Assembly (NCBI GenBank): GCA_015680905.1 | Contig: CM027381.1 | Span: forward strand, 16,531,501 to 16,595,500 | Origin: Coptis chinensis | Taxonomy: Eukaryota; Streptophyta; Magnoliopsida; Ranunculales; Ranunculaceae | DNA length: 64,000 nt | Reading direction: 5' to 3' | Shown here: positions 29,750-41,589 of the stretch, one piece after another | Layout: each line of letters begins with the position of its first letter | Numbering within the stretch: position 1 is the stretch's first letter | The notes under the pieces: generated by a model | What the model was told of the DNA's origin: nothing | What the model saw: only the letters and a program-made list of their open reading frames with translations | Database searches by the model: none | Position numbers and translations under genes: made by a program

Positions 29750-32700
29750 ATGGATGTCGCCGAGGTAGAAGAAAGCCTTTTTGCCGTCAGCGATGCCAAG
29801 GTAAATTACGTGTTATATTGGATTCAGTGGTAGCGATGAATGGGATGTATATTAAATGTGATAATGCCAGAGTGGCATTAGAAATTTTTATAAGGTTCAA
29901 GTTTATTAACTGAAGTGAAATGGTGGATGGTTTTTTGTTTTGTACAGCTACATAGAGGAATGTGCAGTACGCTTTCGGCAATTGTTTGTAAAATTTTAGG
30001 AATTTTTCCTGACTTGGAAGCAGCACGGCCAAGGAGCAAGTCGGGTATTCAAGCTCTATGTTCTTTGCATATAGCACTTGAAAAGGCCAAGAATCTTCTC
30101 CAGCATTGCTCAAATTGTAGTAAACTTTACTTGGTATGGTTGCTTTTAATAATTTTTTAGTTAATTGTGTAAATGACTTACGACAAGGTCATCAATAAAG
30201 CCATATTACTGTCTCTTCTTATTATTTTTTTCTACTAGAAGTTTTGCAGTTTATAGTATTCATAGTAGATTTTTATCATTGGGTTAGGTAGCATCACTTT
30301 GTAGGTTGTGCAACACTTTATATGCTGATTTCGTAGTGTTCATAATGAATTTTTACTTATTTAGTTTCTTTTGATAAGATAAGAAATGTTGATCAACTAT
30401 TCGTCCATTCGCAATTATATTCCTTGTTAACAGCTCCATAAGAACACATTGAAGGTTCCTTATATGTGTTTTTGATGTGCATTTCATGTGATGTACTTAC
30501 CTATGTGTTGGATTCATACAAACTTCGGTGCACATAAGAACTTATGCACACGAGGGAATTAGATCATTTAAATGTTACGAATGAAATGGATGTTTCTCTC
30601 TCTCTCTCTCTCTCTCTCTTTTTCTGATAACTAAATGAATGCTTCTCCTAAGTTGTCACCTTTAGGCTCTGTTTGGCCATGTGAAATTCGGTAGTACTCG
30701 GCCATGTTTAGGGTATGGAAAACAAGTGGTGGATACTCAAAAAGTAGTTACTCTAGAAACTGTTTTCTTTAGAGAGATTGTCTCATGTTGTTTTTCAACT
30801 CCCCCAATAGAATAAAATCCAAAAAAAAAAAAAAAAAAAAAATCAAAAAGAAAACCTCATTAATAACTTCAAAAGAAAAATCAAACTTCAATTCAACATA
30901 ATTTCATTGAAGAATCAAAGTGATGGTCGGTCGATTGGAATGGAGACGGTAAAGAAGAAGAAACCATAGACCATTTATGTTTTTTTTGTTGCTTGCTCCT
31001 CCTGTTTATGATATATAATTTTAATTTGGAAAGGTAAAGGGAGAAATTTGTGAGAGAAGAAAATGAGTGGGTGAAGAAGAAGACTCAATTTTTTGAGTGT
31101 ATAACTTGAATGAATAATAAAAGGATGTTTTCTCTCTCCTGTATTTCTCTTGTGTATTACGTTATCTCACCTAAACCTAAAGATCCACTATACATATTTT
31201 TTCTGGTTTCACAATCTACCTGGTTTATACCCTACTCATTAGTTTGGCCCCAATTCATAAAATGGACGGGACCAAACACTAAGACCTAGTATACAGGGTC
31301 TTATTCCTTCTACTGGTTGGGCAATTCATGCTGCCAAACAGGGCCTTAAGATTATATGTGATTTTATCTATGTGACTGAAAATCTAGGTGGAGTTTTTTA
31401 TGATGTGCACCTGATCATGTTTCCACTATACACCTGAGCACAGTGTGGTTAAGTACTATTAAGCATCTTCCCTGATGTCCCCTCCCCCTTTCTTCAATTG
31501 GTTGTAGGCTATAACTGGGGATTCTGTTCTCCTAAAATTCGAGAAGGCAAAATGTGCCCTTGAGGAAAGTCTCAGACGCGTCGAAGGCATTGTTCCAGAA
31601 GCTATTGGCTGTCAGGTAGCTGTTGTACACTGTTATCTTTTATTCTCTTTTTAGGCCTTTGGCACTTTTCTTCTGTTGCTTTATGTTGAAGCTTTTTGTG
31701 ATTTTTGTTTTTCTTTATAGTAATTTTCCTTCTGTTTATAATCTTATACCTTTCAGATCTCAGATGTTGTAGTTGAACTTGAGGGGACTGAATTTTCACT
31801 TGATCCACTAGAGAAGCAAGTTGGCGATGAAGTGATTGCATTGCTCCAGCAAGATAGAAAATTTAACAACAACTGCAATGATATTAATGAGCTTGAAATC
31901 TTTCACCAAGCTGCTTCAAGGCTTGGCATTACATCTTCTAGGGCAGCTCTCACAGAGAGAAGAGCTCTTAAGAAGCTGATTGATAGAGCACGAGCTGAGG
32001 AAGATAAAAGAAAGGAATCCATTGTGGCTTACCTCTTACATCTCATGAGAAAGTACTCCAAGCTATTCAGAAGTGAATACTCAGATGACAATGATTCACA
32101 GGGATCCTCTCCTTGTTCCCCTACTGTTCAGGGTTTGTTTGACGAGTTCGGTGGACCTGGAGTGAATGGGCAAGCTTTTGATAGGCAGTTCTCAAAGTTG
32201 AGTTCTTTTAATTTTAAGCCTAGTGGTAGGAGATCGGGGCAAATGGCAGTACCACCTGAGGAATTGAGGTGTTCAATTTCGTTGCAGCTCATGTATGACC
32301 CTGTCATAATCTCGTCTGGGCAGACTTACGAGCGAGTTTGCATTGAGAAATGGTTCAGTGATGGGCATAGCACCTGTCCGAAGACTCAACAACAGCTCAT
32401 CCATCTTTGTTTAACTCCCAATTACTGTGTTAAGGGTTTAATTGCTGGATGGTGCGAACAGAATGGTGTTCCTCTTCCTAGTGCGCCACCAGATTCTCTT
32501 GACCTAAATTACTGGCGGCTGGCATTATCAGAGTGTGACTCAACAAATTCTAGATCCATGGGAAGCATTGGCTCCTGTAAGTTAAAAGGAGTAAAGGTGG
32601 TTCCCCTTGAGGAGAGCGGCAACGAGGAACATGAAGGGAATGAACTGGAAGATATGTCTGGCAGAGAATGTGAACTGGACATGTTTGAAAGGTACAAGAA

Positions 32701-35117
32701 CCTACTGGCCATTTTAAGTGAAGGGAAAGATATGAATCGAAAATGCCAGGTGGTTGAAGAAATACGGCTTTTGTTGAAGGACGCGATGAAGAAGGCAGGA
32801 TTTATATGGGGGCTAATGGTTTTGTTGAGGCACTGGTGCAATTTTTTGGGCTCTGCTGTTGATGAGGGACATGATAAGGCTCAAGAAATTGGTGCTATGG
32901 CTCTCTTCAACCTTGCTGTCAATAATAACAGGTGCCATTTTTTTTTCTCCTTGCCCCATTCTCCACATATTTCTGTTTGGTCCTTTGCCATTTTTATTAT
33001 CATTTTGCACTAAAAGTGTTGCCGTATGATATTACTTCTACTAAATTGTGTTTTTGAAAAGCAACTGGTCCGGCTTTGTAGATACTAATCTTAATATTCT
33101 CTCGTGGTAATCACCATATCACAATAACACCTACTTGATGACCTGAACTGTAAAAAGTGTTGAATGGTGCCCCGTTTTTTCCAGTACTCGGGTCTGTTCT
33201 CGATCCGTATCTAGGCATTTTCTTCTAATGAGGCTCCCAATATCCGTGTTGGCTGACATCCTGGTCTAATGCTTTATAAAACTGTAATCCCATGAGGCTA
33301 TGAGAATGGGTAATGACATTCCTATAGACAATTGAGACTCTTTTTCTGAATATTCCTGTTTGGTAATCACCGTTTTAAACGATGTTATACTAGTAATCTT
33401 AAAATGTATTCTGATTTGGTTACTATTTTCAGACTATCAGCAGCAATGTGCTCATAGTATCTAAGCTGTCATATAGGATGAGGAATGAGCACTGCATAAA
33501 TAATCTTTAATATTTTGTCGTACCTCTGGACAGAATTGTTGTTTTTATTATACGCCTATGTGAGTATTTATATTGTCCATTCCAACTTTCAGCTAGTAAA
33601 ATTATATTGTATTTTACTTCTTAAGGTGGCAGTTTACTCACTCTTTGTAAATTTGGTATCTTACTCAAAATCAATTGGTGGTGAACTTTAATACTATACT
33701 GCAAAGCTGTGAACATCCCATATGGGATTATACTAAACTTCTCTACACGCCCCCCTCACTTCTGGTGTTACTTGAGCCTAACACGTGGGTACTTGGGTGA
33801 CATGGAATAAACGGGCCCTTATGGCTCAAAACACAATAACGTGCTATGATAATCTTGTCTTAAGATAGTCGTTTTTTTTTTTTTTTTTCTTCATATATAA
33901 GTCCACAGTAACACGAAGGCCACCTTTTTTTTTTTTGTAATGGACAAAACGACTTCCTTTGTTTAATCAGTGTGGATGTTGGCGTATATTCTTTGGCACC
34001 AACAATGCAACTGTAAACAATTAAGAGGATGCAACATAACTTTAACAGAACTTATAATCCCTAATTGCAAAAAACCGGCAACACAGATAATCTTTAAGAT
34101 TACACTTACTTTATTCCATCAAGGATTCAGAAAACACACGCGTACAAACTATGTCATCAAACAAAAGAGAGAAAAGAAAAAGGAAAAAAGAAAAAAAAGA
34201 AGAAGAGTTCTTGTAAACTCCAACCAAATTAGTCTTTTCTTTATTTAGAAATCAAGAAAAAAGAAGAGATAATTGAAGAAGAAAGATGGAGAGAAGAAGA
34301 AAAAATTTAAGGTAGTATAACCAATTGTATTTGTGGCCCAAACATTTGGGCATCCAACTCAAAACCAATTAACTATGAGTCGACAGGCCTGAGAACTATA
34401 ATGCCATGCTGCAAGGCTTTATATATCCCATGTGGTACTACACAACTTCTCAGCACAACATATTTTTATTTTATTTTTTTGATTGACAAGCCTGTTTTAA
34501 ATGAGATCAGTTACCTCTTTGATATTGGCGGGGTTCGAGCCCTAGACCTCTAGTATCATCACCCAAAGGTTTTACCGACTTTGCTAAAGTGATTTATAGT
34601 TCTTTGTTCATTCTTTGATTCATTCTGAATCACTACTCCAGTGCATCAAGATTCATTTATGCATTAGGGTTGTTGGCGATCTTCGGGGGTGTAAATCTAT
34701 GTTGCATGGGTAATGCCTATTATTCCTCAGCGTGTCAGTAATCGTCTGGACACCGACGCGACCGGTTAGCCATTCAATCAATACTTTCGGTTTCAAAGAA
34801 AAAATAAAAAAGATTAAGAAAGAAGGAAGAGAGCGAGAAATGGAGTAGACCGACTGATGTTGTCGGTCATGCACCATCTTCCTCCATGGCGGTACTGCAA
34901 ACCCGGATCTAGGATTTGTTTAACACAATTAAGAAGAAGTGGGCTTTTAATAAGTGATGTGGGCTTTAATAAGTGGCGTGGGCTTGGGCTATTTTCATTT
35001 TTCTTCCATAGATAGGATTAAATGGGGCTTTTAATAAGCAATGTGGGCTTGGGCTTTTTGGAATGGTTATATTCAAGATCTAAACTTGTTTTAAATGGCA
35101 AATGGGCTTTATCAAAA

Positions 35118-35169
<52 letters not shown>

Positions 35170-36282
35170 TATATATATTTTCTATTTAAAATAATTTATC
35201 TTTTAATAAAATATAATATTAAATTAAAATATTAGCCGTGTCCCGTGTCTTGATTTTCAGACCTTGCTGTGTCCAAATCGCCCATTACCGTGTCCAAACC
35301 GGACACTGCATTACCATCCCATGCAACACAGATTGTAAATAAATGAAATTACAAATCATAGTATCTAACAATGCCTTCAAGTAAAGTGATTGTCATACAT
35401 GCATGATGCATTTGTTCCTCCTCTATTTTGGTCTAGGCTTTCAGCAAGCAGATTCCTTTTATTTTGATAAATACGATTTCCCGCTCTTAATGATTCATAT
35501 GTTTCAGGAACAAGGAGATGATGCTATCTGCAGGAGTAATTCCGCTACTAGAAGATATGTTTCTCAATTCAAAATCCTACGAACCTGCTACTGCTTTATT
35601 TCTCAACCTCTCCTGTCTGGAAGCAGCGAAGTCTATAATTGGGTCTGGTCAGGCAGTTCCATTCTTCGTACAGATCCTTCAAACCAAATCATCTCCACAA
35701 TGCAAGCTTGATGCTCTTCATACCCTATACAACCTTTCCACCCTTGTATCAAATATTCCCGGCCTTCTTTCCGCCGGTATTATAGATGGTCTTCAGGCCC
35801 TCCTTACAAGTCCAGTAGCCCAATGGGCTGAAAGAACGATTGCTGTCTTGAGTAACTTAGCTTTAAATAATTCAGGAAAAGATGAAATTATGTTGGCGCC
35901 AGTCCTTGTTAGTGGGATTGCTTCTATTTTGGACACAGGTGAGCCCATTGAGCAGGAGCAAGCTGTTTCCTGTCTTTTTATTTTATGTAATGGGGATGAC
36001 AAGTGCAGTGAAACTGTATTACAAGAAGGGGTGATACCGTCACTCGTGTCAATCTCAGTTAATGGGACTACAAGAGGGAAGGAGAAAGCACAAAAGTTGC
36101 TGATGTTGTTCAGGGAGCAGAGACAACGGGACCCATTGCCTGTTCAGGTACAAAAGCCGAATGAGAGTATTGAAGAATCCTCACCTGTTCCCGAGTCAAA
36201 GCCACTGTGTAAATCGACTACTAGGCGGATTGGGAGGGGTTTGAGTTCTATATGGAGGAGCAAGAATTTTTCTGTTCACTAG
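29750..36282 (+). CDS. PUB45: U-box/ARM-repeat E3 ubiquitin ligase, PUB45/PUB6-like
   Basis: Five coding exons: 29750-29800, 29948-30133, 31508-31615, 31757-32931, 35508-36282, about 764 residues, close to Arabidopsis PUB45. The N-terminal helical region holds [16 protein letters not shown] and [19 protein letters not shown]; the U-box begins near residue 280 ([43 protein letters not shown]). ARM-type repeats fill about residues 440-710 ([32 protein letters not shown]), and a basic tail ends the protein. It should bind an E2 through the U-box and substrate through the ARM repeats. Reading frame is open throughout, but between about 32783 and 32847 the protein is out of family frame: one base is missing in GACGCGAT and one T is extra in a T6 run, replacing about 21 residues that should read [15 protein letters not shown]. 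The ARM region is therefore locally scrambled, or the assembly has two indels. Confidence 0.94.
30595..30619. repeat. (CT)n microsatellite in PUB intron 2
   Basis: About twelve TC dinucleotides followed by a short T run. Confidence 0.9.
30665..31345. mobile_element. Tourist/Harbinger MITE in PUB intron 2
   Basis: The left end GGCTCTGTTTGGC and right end GCCAAACAGGGCC are inverted copies with one mismatch, flanked by TTA at 30662-30664 and 31346-31348. This is the textbook Tourist signature. The 681-bp body is non-coding and includes an A run at about 30819-30841. Confidence 0.85.
34455..34587 (-). mobile_element. tRNA-derived SINE, copy 1 (in PUB intron 4)
   Basis: Read on minus: TTTAGCAAAGTCGGTAAAAC, then GATGATACTAGAGGTCTAGG, then GGCTCGAACCCCGCC (a B-box-like word), then a unique tail and A-rich end. 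It is a close copy of 38303-38436. No clear target duplication at this copy. Confidence 0.6.
34695..35333. mobile_element. TIR element (639 bp) in PUB intron 4
   Basis: Left end ATCTATGTTGCATGGGTAAT and right end CCCATGCAACACAGAT are inverted copies, flanked by TGTAA on both sides (34690-34694 and 35334-35338). GTGTCC/GGACAC words recur near both ends. The body includes the (AT)n run at 35120-35152. Superfamily not determined. Confidence 0.55.
35120..35175. repeat. (AT)n and T-run low-complexity tract
   Basis: About 16 AT dinucleotides followed by about 20 T and another TATATAT stretch, inside the TIR element at 34695-35333. Confidence 0.95.
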
Positions 36283-37560
36283 TACTGTGGACCTAGTTTT
36301 GGCCCCCATGTAAATTTTCTTGTATCGGTTTTGTCCACATTTCCCTTATTCTTCTCCACAGACATTATTTATTTTCCTCCCCTGAAAGAAGGAGATGTAC
36401 AGGCAATCGTTATATTTAGGTTTTTACTTTTTTAATTTCTTTCTCCTTACTTTGTTTAATTAAGTGCTCAGGAGAGGAATGAGATTGCAGTGTCAGGCCA
36501 GTGATAGTCCTACCAGTTGCTATCGTGAATATCAATTACTACTGAAGGAGATGTTAGGGTGATTTTGCAGCCGAGTTGGTATTAGAAGATGCTATATCTT
36601 TTATCTATCAATAGTATACTTGGGTATGTTATAGCTGTATTAGAAGTTTTTTGTCTCCATTGGAATAATCTGGTAGGCTTGGGCATGTAGTTAAGCCGAA
36701 TATTTGCCAGGAACAAGGTCTTAGTTTTGCTGTCTTCATGTGGGTAGGATGCAGAGATAAATCATGTTCTAACTCTGCACATACTGCAGGTTTGTCAGAT
36801 ACAAGATGTTAAATGTGCTGTTTCCATGTAGGAAGGAACCCCGGATACAGGGATGATTCCTGTTCTAACTCACTTGGAAGTGGAACATAATCCCATGGAT
36901 TGGGTGTAGATGTCTTGCAAAGAGCCAAAGGGTAGCGAGAAACTGAGAACTCCACCATCTGAACCCTTGAGAACAGAAAATTAGATCTCTTTGCGAATTT
37001 GAGTTCTATTGCACCAATATATTCTAGCCAGACTCTGGTAGTTAGTCCCCGTACTTTCCTTGTGAAGGCCATGCTGAATACTTTAGCAATGATATATGCC
37101 TTACCACTTGATGTGGCCTTGGGTTTACAGAGCAAGGACTGTTCCTACTTCCTAGCCTAGAATCAGTTCTCGTGACAGGGATTTCCGTGTTCCTCTATTT
37201 CTGTATGGAACCTGAACAGAAAACCAAAGAATTTGAATTGGCAAAAGAGGAAAATAGGCCAATTCTATCTGTACCCTAGTTGCTTTCCCGACGAAAGATG
37301 TATTTTTCCCTTGTGATTGTTGTTTTTGCTTCATCCAGAGTATTTTTTTCTGGCACTAAGTAGGACGGACAATGTCCCAGCTCATAACTGGTACTGTTAC
37401 TAAAAATTGTATTTCCAGTCTCTGCCTTCCATCGTCTCATCTTGGACTAATAGATGTCATTACATTTAGGCCATGAACTTTATTTGTAAAAGAGTAACGA
37501 ATTTCATCATATGATAATGAGTGTTTTCAAACTAACCCACTTTTAGGTTGCTTGAATTCT
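36283..37560. other. PUB 3' UTR and intergenic region
   Basis: The first few hundred bases downstream of the stop are probably 3' UTR. A minus-strand open frame of 108 codons at 36809-37135 has no recognisable motif and no splice context; I do not call it a gene. Confidence 0.5.
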
Positions 37561-37886
37561 ATTCAATATTAAACGTAATACTAGATTTTTATGAAGGTGG
37601 ATTCTCGCTCACAAGTGTATGAACTCTACACCAGTAATAAACATTTTCATGGACTAAATTGTTTACAAGTATATATATGTTTCAATCTGAAAACTTGGTG
37701 CACTTGAGGGAAGAAATGAAAGAAGGATATGTTTGATCGAGTTATATACTTATATGCTTCTGGACTGAACCAACGACATAATTTCCTTTTCCCTTCCCTG
37801 TTTTTCGCGTTTTCAATTTTTCAAAAGAGGCGCTAAACATATTTGAAACTGGTTTAAGTGTTATATTATAATTCTAAAACAAGACA

Positions 37887-37985
37887 GGGGATGTAGCTCG
37901 AACAAAATGGTTTAGCTTGTCTGCCGAATATCGCAGTTTCTCAGGCACCACTGCGAGTTACGAGGATCGACTCCTCGCGTCCCCA
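37887..37985 (+). tRNA. tRNA-Ala-like pseudogene or tRNA-derived sequence
   Basis: The 5' end GGGGATGTAGCTC equals the start of plant tRNA-Ala. The 3' end CGAGGATCGACTCCTCGCGT plus CCCCA gives a 5-bp T stem with a 7-nt loop and an acceptor strand that pairs fully with GGGGATG. The middle is about 25 nt longer than a normal tRNA and has no clear anticodon arm. This looks like a decayed or insertion-bearing tRNA-Ala relic. Confidence 0.5.
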
Positions 37986-38302
37986 TAAAATGTGTTTTGC
38001 CCTCTTAAGCCATTCAAATCTGTCGTCATTGGCTCATTGCTATTAGTATCAAAATATAAGACATCAGCAGAACCTTGAAAATTATTCCTTCACCAAGACA
38101 ACCACCCATCATGGACCCTAGAGCAACAGAACCACTAGATTAACCGATTACAGGGTAAGGGGAACTATGCAAATTGGAGCTAAAAAAGTGTCACCACTGT
38201 TACTGTTTAATGTTTATATTCTTGCTAGGAACGATCCTGTACCAATGAACACCGTCGTTCATAGAATAACTGATAAACAATTTCTTCGCATGTTCTCCTG
38301 TC

Positions 38303-38436
38303 TTTTTTTTTTTTTTTTTTTTTTTTTAACCTGTTTTAAAATGAGATCAGTAACTCTTTGATGCTGGCGGGGTTTGAGCCCAGACCTCTAGTATCATCAC
38401 CCAAAAGTTTTACCGACTTTGCTAGTCGGCACCTAC
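38303..38436 (-). mobile_element. tRNA-derived SINE, copy 2, with target duplication
   Basis: On minus it reads GGTGCCGACTAGCAAAGTCG, a B-box-like GGGCTCAAACCCCGCC, a unique tail and a poly(A) tract (plus-strand T run 38303-38328). TTCTCCTGTC plus TTT occurs on both sides (38293-38305 and 38437-38449), as expected for target-primed insertion. Body and tail are shared with copy 1 at 34455-34587. Confidence 0.78.
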
Positions 38437-39042
38437 TTCTCCTGTCTTTATCATCCTCTATCTTTCTCTTCTTCACTCTGTAGGACAGGGTATCGGCACA
38501 CCGTTTCAATTTAGGACTACTTAATTTGAAGACGCTGTTTTCTCTTGCTTGTCGCAGGACTACTGAACTACATGGCCAACAGATATACCCGGAATCCTCG
38601 TACTTAAACCGAACTGTTGAGCTCTACACACTACATGCCTCTAAAAGCCGGAACACGCTTTCTGAGATTGTTTACAAGTATATATATGTGTTCCAATATA
38701 ATCTGAAAACTTGGCGAACAAATGAGATGAACGGATGAAGAAATGAGAGAAGTAGATGTTTGCTGGAGTTATATGCTTCTGGACTCAACCAACAGCATTA
38801 TCTTATTCTCATTTCGAGGTCTAGCACTCTAGCTATGGAGCTAAACATATTTCAAGCAAAGACAACTGGTATATTTTATATATTTGAAGTCTACCTTATT
38901 TATACTTAAATTGTCGAATTAAGAACGGGGATGTAGCTCAAACAAAATGGTTTAGCTTTATGCTGATTATCGCAGTGTCCTAGGCACCGTCACTCTAGAC
39001 CACTCTAATTAGTTACTATATAATGACGTGTAGAAGACTAAA

Positions 39043-39115
39043 GCCCGTCTAGCTCAGTTGGTAGAGCGCAAGGCTCTTAACCTTGTGGTCGTGGGTTCGA
39101 GCCCCACGGTGGGCG
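39043..39115 (+). tRNA. tRNA-Lys(CTT)
   Basis: A 73-nt cloverleaf: acceptor GCCCGTC paired with GGTGGGC, D arm AGCTCAGTTGGTAGAGC, anticodon loop CTCTTAA with anticodon CTT, T arm GTGGGTTCGAGCCCCAC. A and B boxes are intact. No CCA is encoded, as expected in a nuclear gene. No intron. Confidence 0.96.
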
Positions 39116-39429
39116 CACTGAAATTCGAGACATTTTTTGATTGCAGAGAAAAGAAAGAAAATGGAAAAAACTTACTAGCACTCTACGCTCATACTATTTA
39201 CATGAGCCCCACGGTGGGCGCACTGAAATTCGAGACATTTTTTTCGTTCAAATTCTCTTCTGCAAGACTGCAACTATTCCAGCGTAGTTACACAAGTCGG
39301 AATTAGAAAACCACTATGCACTACATAATGTGCCATAGAGAACAACCAGGTTAACTTAGTCTTTGATTGCAGAGAAAAGAAAGAAAATGCAAAAAACTTA
39401 CTAGCACTCTACGCTCATACTATTTACAT
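39099..39429. repeat. Interleaved duplications of the tRNA-Lys 3' half and its flank
   Basis: Block A (from GAGCCCCACGGTGGGCGC through ACATTTTTT) occurs at 39099-39138 and 39204-39243. Block B (GATTGCAGAGAAAAGAAAG...ACGCTCATACTATTTACAT) occurs at about 39137-39203 and 39363-39429. The order A-B-A-x-B suggests successive local duplications that captured the 3' end of the tRNA. The second A copy is too short to be a tRNA. Confidence 0.9.
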
Positions 39430-39471
39430 CAGATAGGGAGAAATATTTCAAGCAGTCATGTTTCATGACTT

Positions 39472-40972
39472 TCATCTCATAAACCATCCTTCAGCAAACA
39501 GTTCTAGAATCGGGTCTTGTTTAACTGCTTCCTTTTCTTTTGCACCTTCCAGCTTAGCGACGTCATCCAGGGGCGAAGCCTTTACAACTGAATTGGGCTT
39601 GATGGGTTCATTCTCATTCTCAACATGGACGAGTTCACCAGGTGTTTGGACCTTCTCACTTGATGCTATAGAGACATGGATAGGATCCTTCTCATCCTCA
39701 ATAACGGCGAGGTCACTGCAGTCTAAGTCGTTGGAGTCTTCATTTACTTTGCCTAGCTCGAACTCTTTGGTATCCATCATTGTGAAGAATAAGTGGTTAA
39801 TAATAGGGTCGACCAACTGAATTACATATGGAAACTGGTCGATTGCATTCTCAAATTTCACCAGTAGAGTTTTTGCTACTTGAACGAGTGCATCGATCTT
39901 GTCAAACACATAGGCTGAGGACGGGAATATTGTCTCGATCAGGTTTTCAATGGCAAGGATTTGGTCATCTGTGTATGAAAGCATTGCAAGCCACTGGTAT
40001 TGCATGGTGCTGACAATTGGGCTTGAAAGTTTAGTTACTCTTTGTGTTATATAACCTATTGGGCCTTGGACACTCTCAGCTTTGGCGGATGCTCTGTGTG
40101 CTATATTAAGCATGGCAACTCCACAAGTGTACAGTGGTTTAGGCCTGGAGTTCCTTGTGATCCTTGATGAAGGGTCCTAAAAGAGATGATATATATCAGC
40201 GTTCAGCCGGAGTACAGGAAAAAGCAGTCACACAGTAACGATCATTAAAACAAAAATATATATTACAAAAAAGAAAATTGTGGCTAATTAGATTTTTCTA
40301 GCTTCGCCAAAAATATGTTCACCTTCACTTTGAGTGTTTGGACTGTAGTAGGTTTTTTGGTAAGGTCAAACAAATGAGTGTTTCTATTCTGAGAATGATC
40401 TCCATGGTAGTAGGGAGATAAACAATCACCACAAATTAGATTCTAAACCTTCTCAGGCGGTCAGGCCCACATTTGGACTTCTAGTAGAATATTGTAGCAA
40501 TTTTGTTAGGCATGTAAAATCCAAAATTAGTAGGAGGAGTGGATGACTGCATGCATTGATGCCCATGTGTGAGAAAGAAGACAAATGCCATCGTTGTCGT
40601 CAGTACTTGGGTGTGTTTCAGTTTGCCATAATAATCTGACCAACTATGCTTTTATAGTAGATGGACCTAAATTGTAACGGCAGAAGCACAAAAATGTAAA
40701 CAAGTACTTACAGCAATTTAGCCAAAAAAAAATGTACTTAAAGCAGTATTAGTCATCATCAATTAATTGTTCAACAATGTGGCATTTTTGCATTCTCTTA
40801 AATGTGATCCTTCCCGGCCTCTTGCTCGGCCACTAGCTAAGAATATTTTCGGCAATGCAGCAAAACTAGCTCTAGAAACCAGAATTGCATGGGTACAAAG
40901 CCTTGCTAATTATCTGAATACACATATATAAGGACATACCTCGTGTTGAATAGATGTTCCTTCAAGCTCCAT
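39472..40972 (-). CDS. Plant protein of unknown function, two exons seen
   Basis: Exon B (40176-39472, 234 codons plus stop) joins exon A (ending 40940, donor GTATGT) in frame. If the ATG at 40972 is used the protein has about 245 residues. Exon A itself begins after a good acceptor (TTTGACAG at 40993), so an upstream exon may exist and this start is provisional. The protein has an N-terminal half with moderate hydrophobic character (YQWLAMLSYTDDQILAIENL, FPSSAYVFDKIDALVQVAKT) and an acidic, low-complexity C-terminal third ending EGWFMR. I see no catalytic motif or clear membrane segment and cannot name the family. It lies tail-on to the tRNA-Lys region. The frame is clean, and protein-like codon structure plus two matching splice sites argue for a real gene. 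Confidence 0.7.
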
Positions 40973-40992
40973 TGATTCAAGAGCAACTTCAC

Positions 40993-41480
40993 CTGTCAAA
41001 TATGGAAACCATTAAAAATAAAAAGATAGCATTAAAGAACAACCATTTTAGAATAAACTAATTCAATTGAAAAACGTAGGAATTTTTGTATAAAACCTTA
41101 AGAAAAAAAAGAAAGGATTTAAGATGGTGGCATAAGAAGCTCAAAAGGAGCAATAGAGGGTGGAAATTATCTTTGACAGTTTCACTCTAAGTATAGACAG
41201 ACCTTTTTTATTCCCATCGGCCCATGGTTATCTTTAGTTAGTCATTTTTTGTTTGCTTCCTACGTAATGACACATGTGAAAATGTTGCAGGCTTGCAGCA
41301 TTAGAGCATCTTCACAACCCACTTCATTCCAAGTGGAAAATTATATCACATCCTCTTCAAAAATTGGGAAAAGTGACTGGGCAGGTCAGGCCCAAAAAGC
41401 TATCTTGAGATATATATTATTGCTAAATCTACCGTGCGCGAGATGTACTGAAACTAATGGTGCGCGCGTTTTCTAGCCAC
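40993..41480. other. Upstream region of the unknown gene
   Basis: No exon was found with confidence. A GAGCATCTTCACAACCCACTT-like start at about 41304 resembles MITE ends, but no matching inverted end was located. Confidence 0.35.
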
Positions 41481-41589
41481 ACATTTGCGAGGGTAGAACC
41501 GGAACAAACCGGGTGAACAAGTCAATGCAACAAAAAAGTCACATAAACTACTATTCCGGGTCAACAAGTTAATCCAACCAAAATGTAAC

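Larger units (their letters stand above)
37600..39010. repeat. Diverged direct duplication (about 37600-37990 and 38630-39010)
   Basis: Both halves share TGTTTACAAGTATATATATG, then ATCTGAAAACTTGG, then TTATATGCTTCTGGACT with AACCAAC, then GGGGATGTAGCTC with AAAATGGTTTAGCTT, in the same order. The duplicated blocks are about 1 kb apart, with the SINE at 38303-38436 between them. The second copy keeps only the 5' half of the tRNA-Ala-like sequence (38927 to about 38990). Confidence 0.7.

Noticed and set aside
33663-34455. Two LTR-like starts with CCCATATGGGATTATAC and CCCATGTGGTACTACAC words
   Set aside because: Similarity is limited to about 90 bp and no ends or duplications could be found, so it was not listed as an element.
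36809-37135. 108-codon minus open frame downstream of the U-box gene
   Set aside because: No recognisable motif, no splice partners and no upstream promoter signal.
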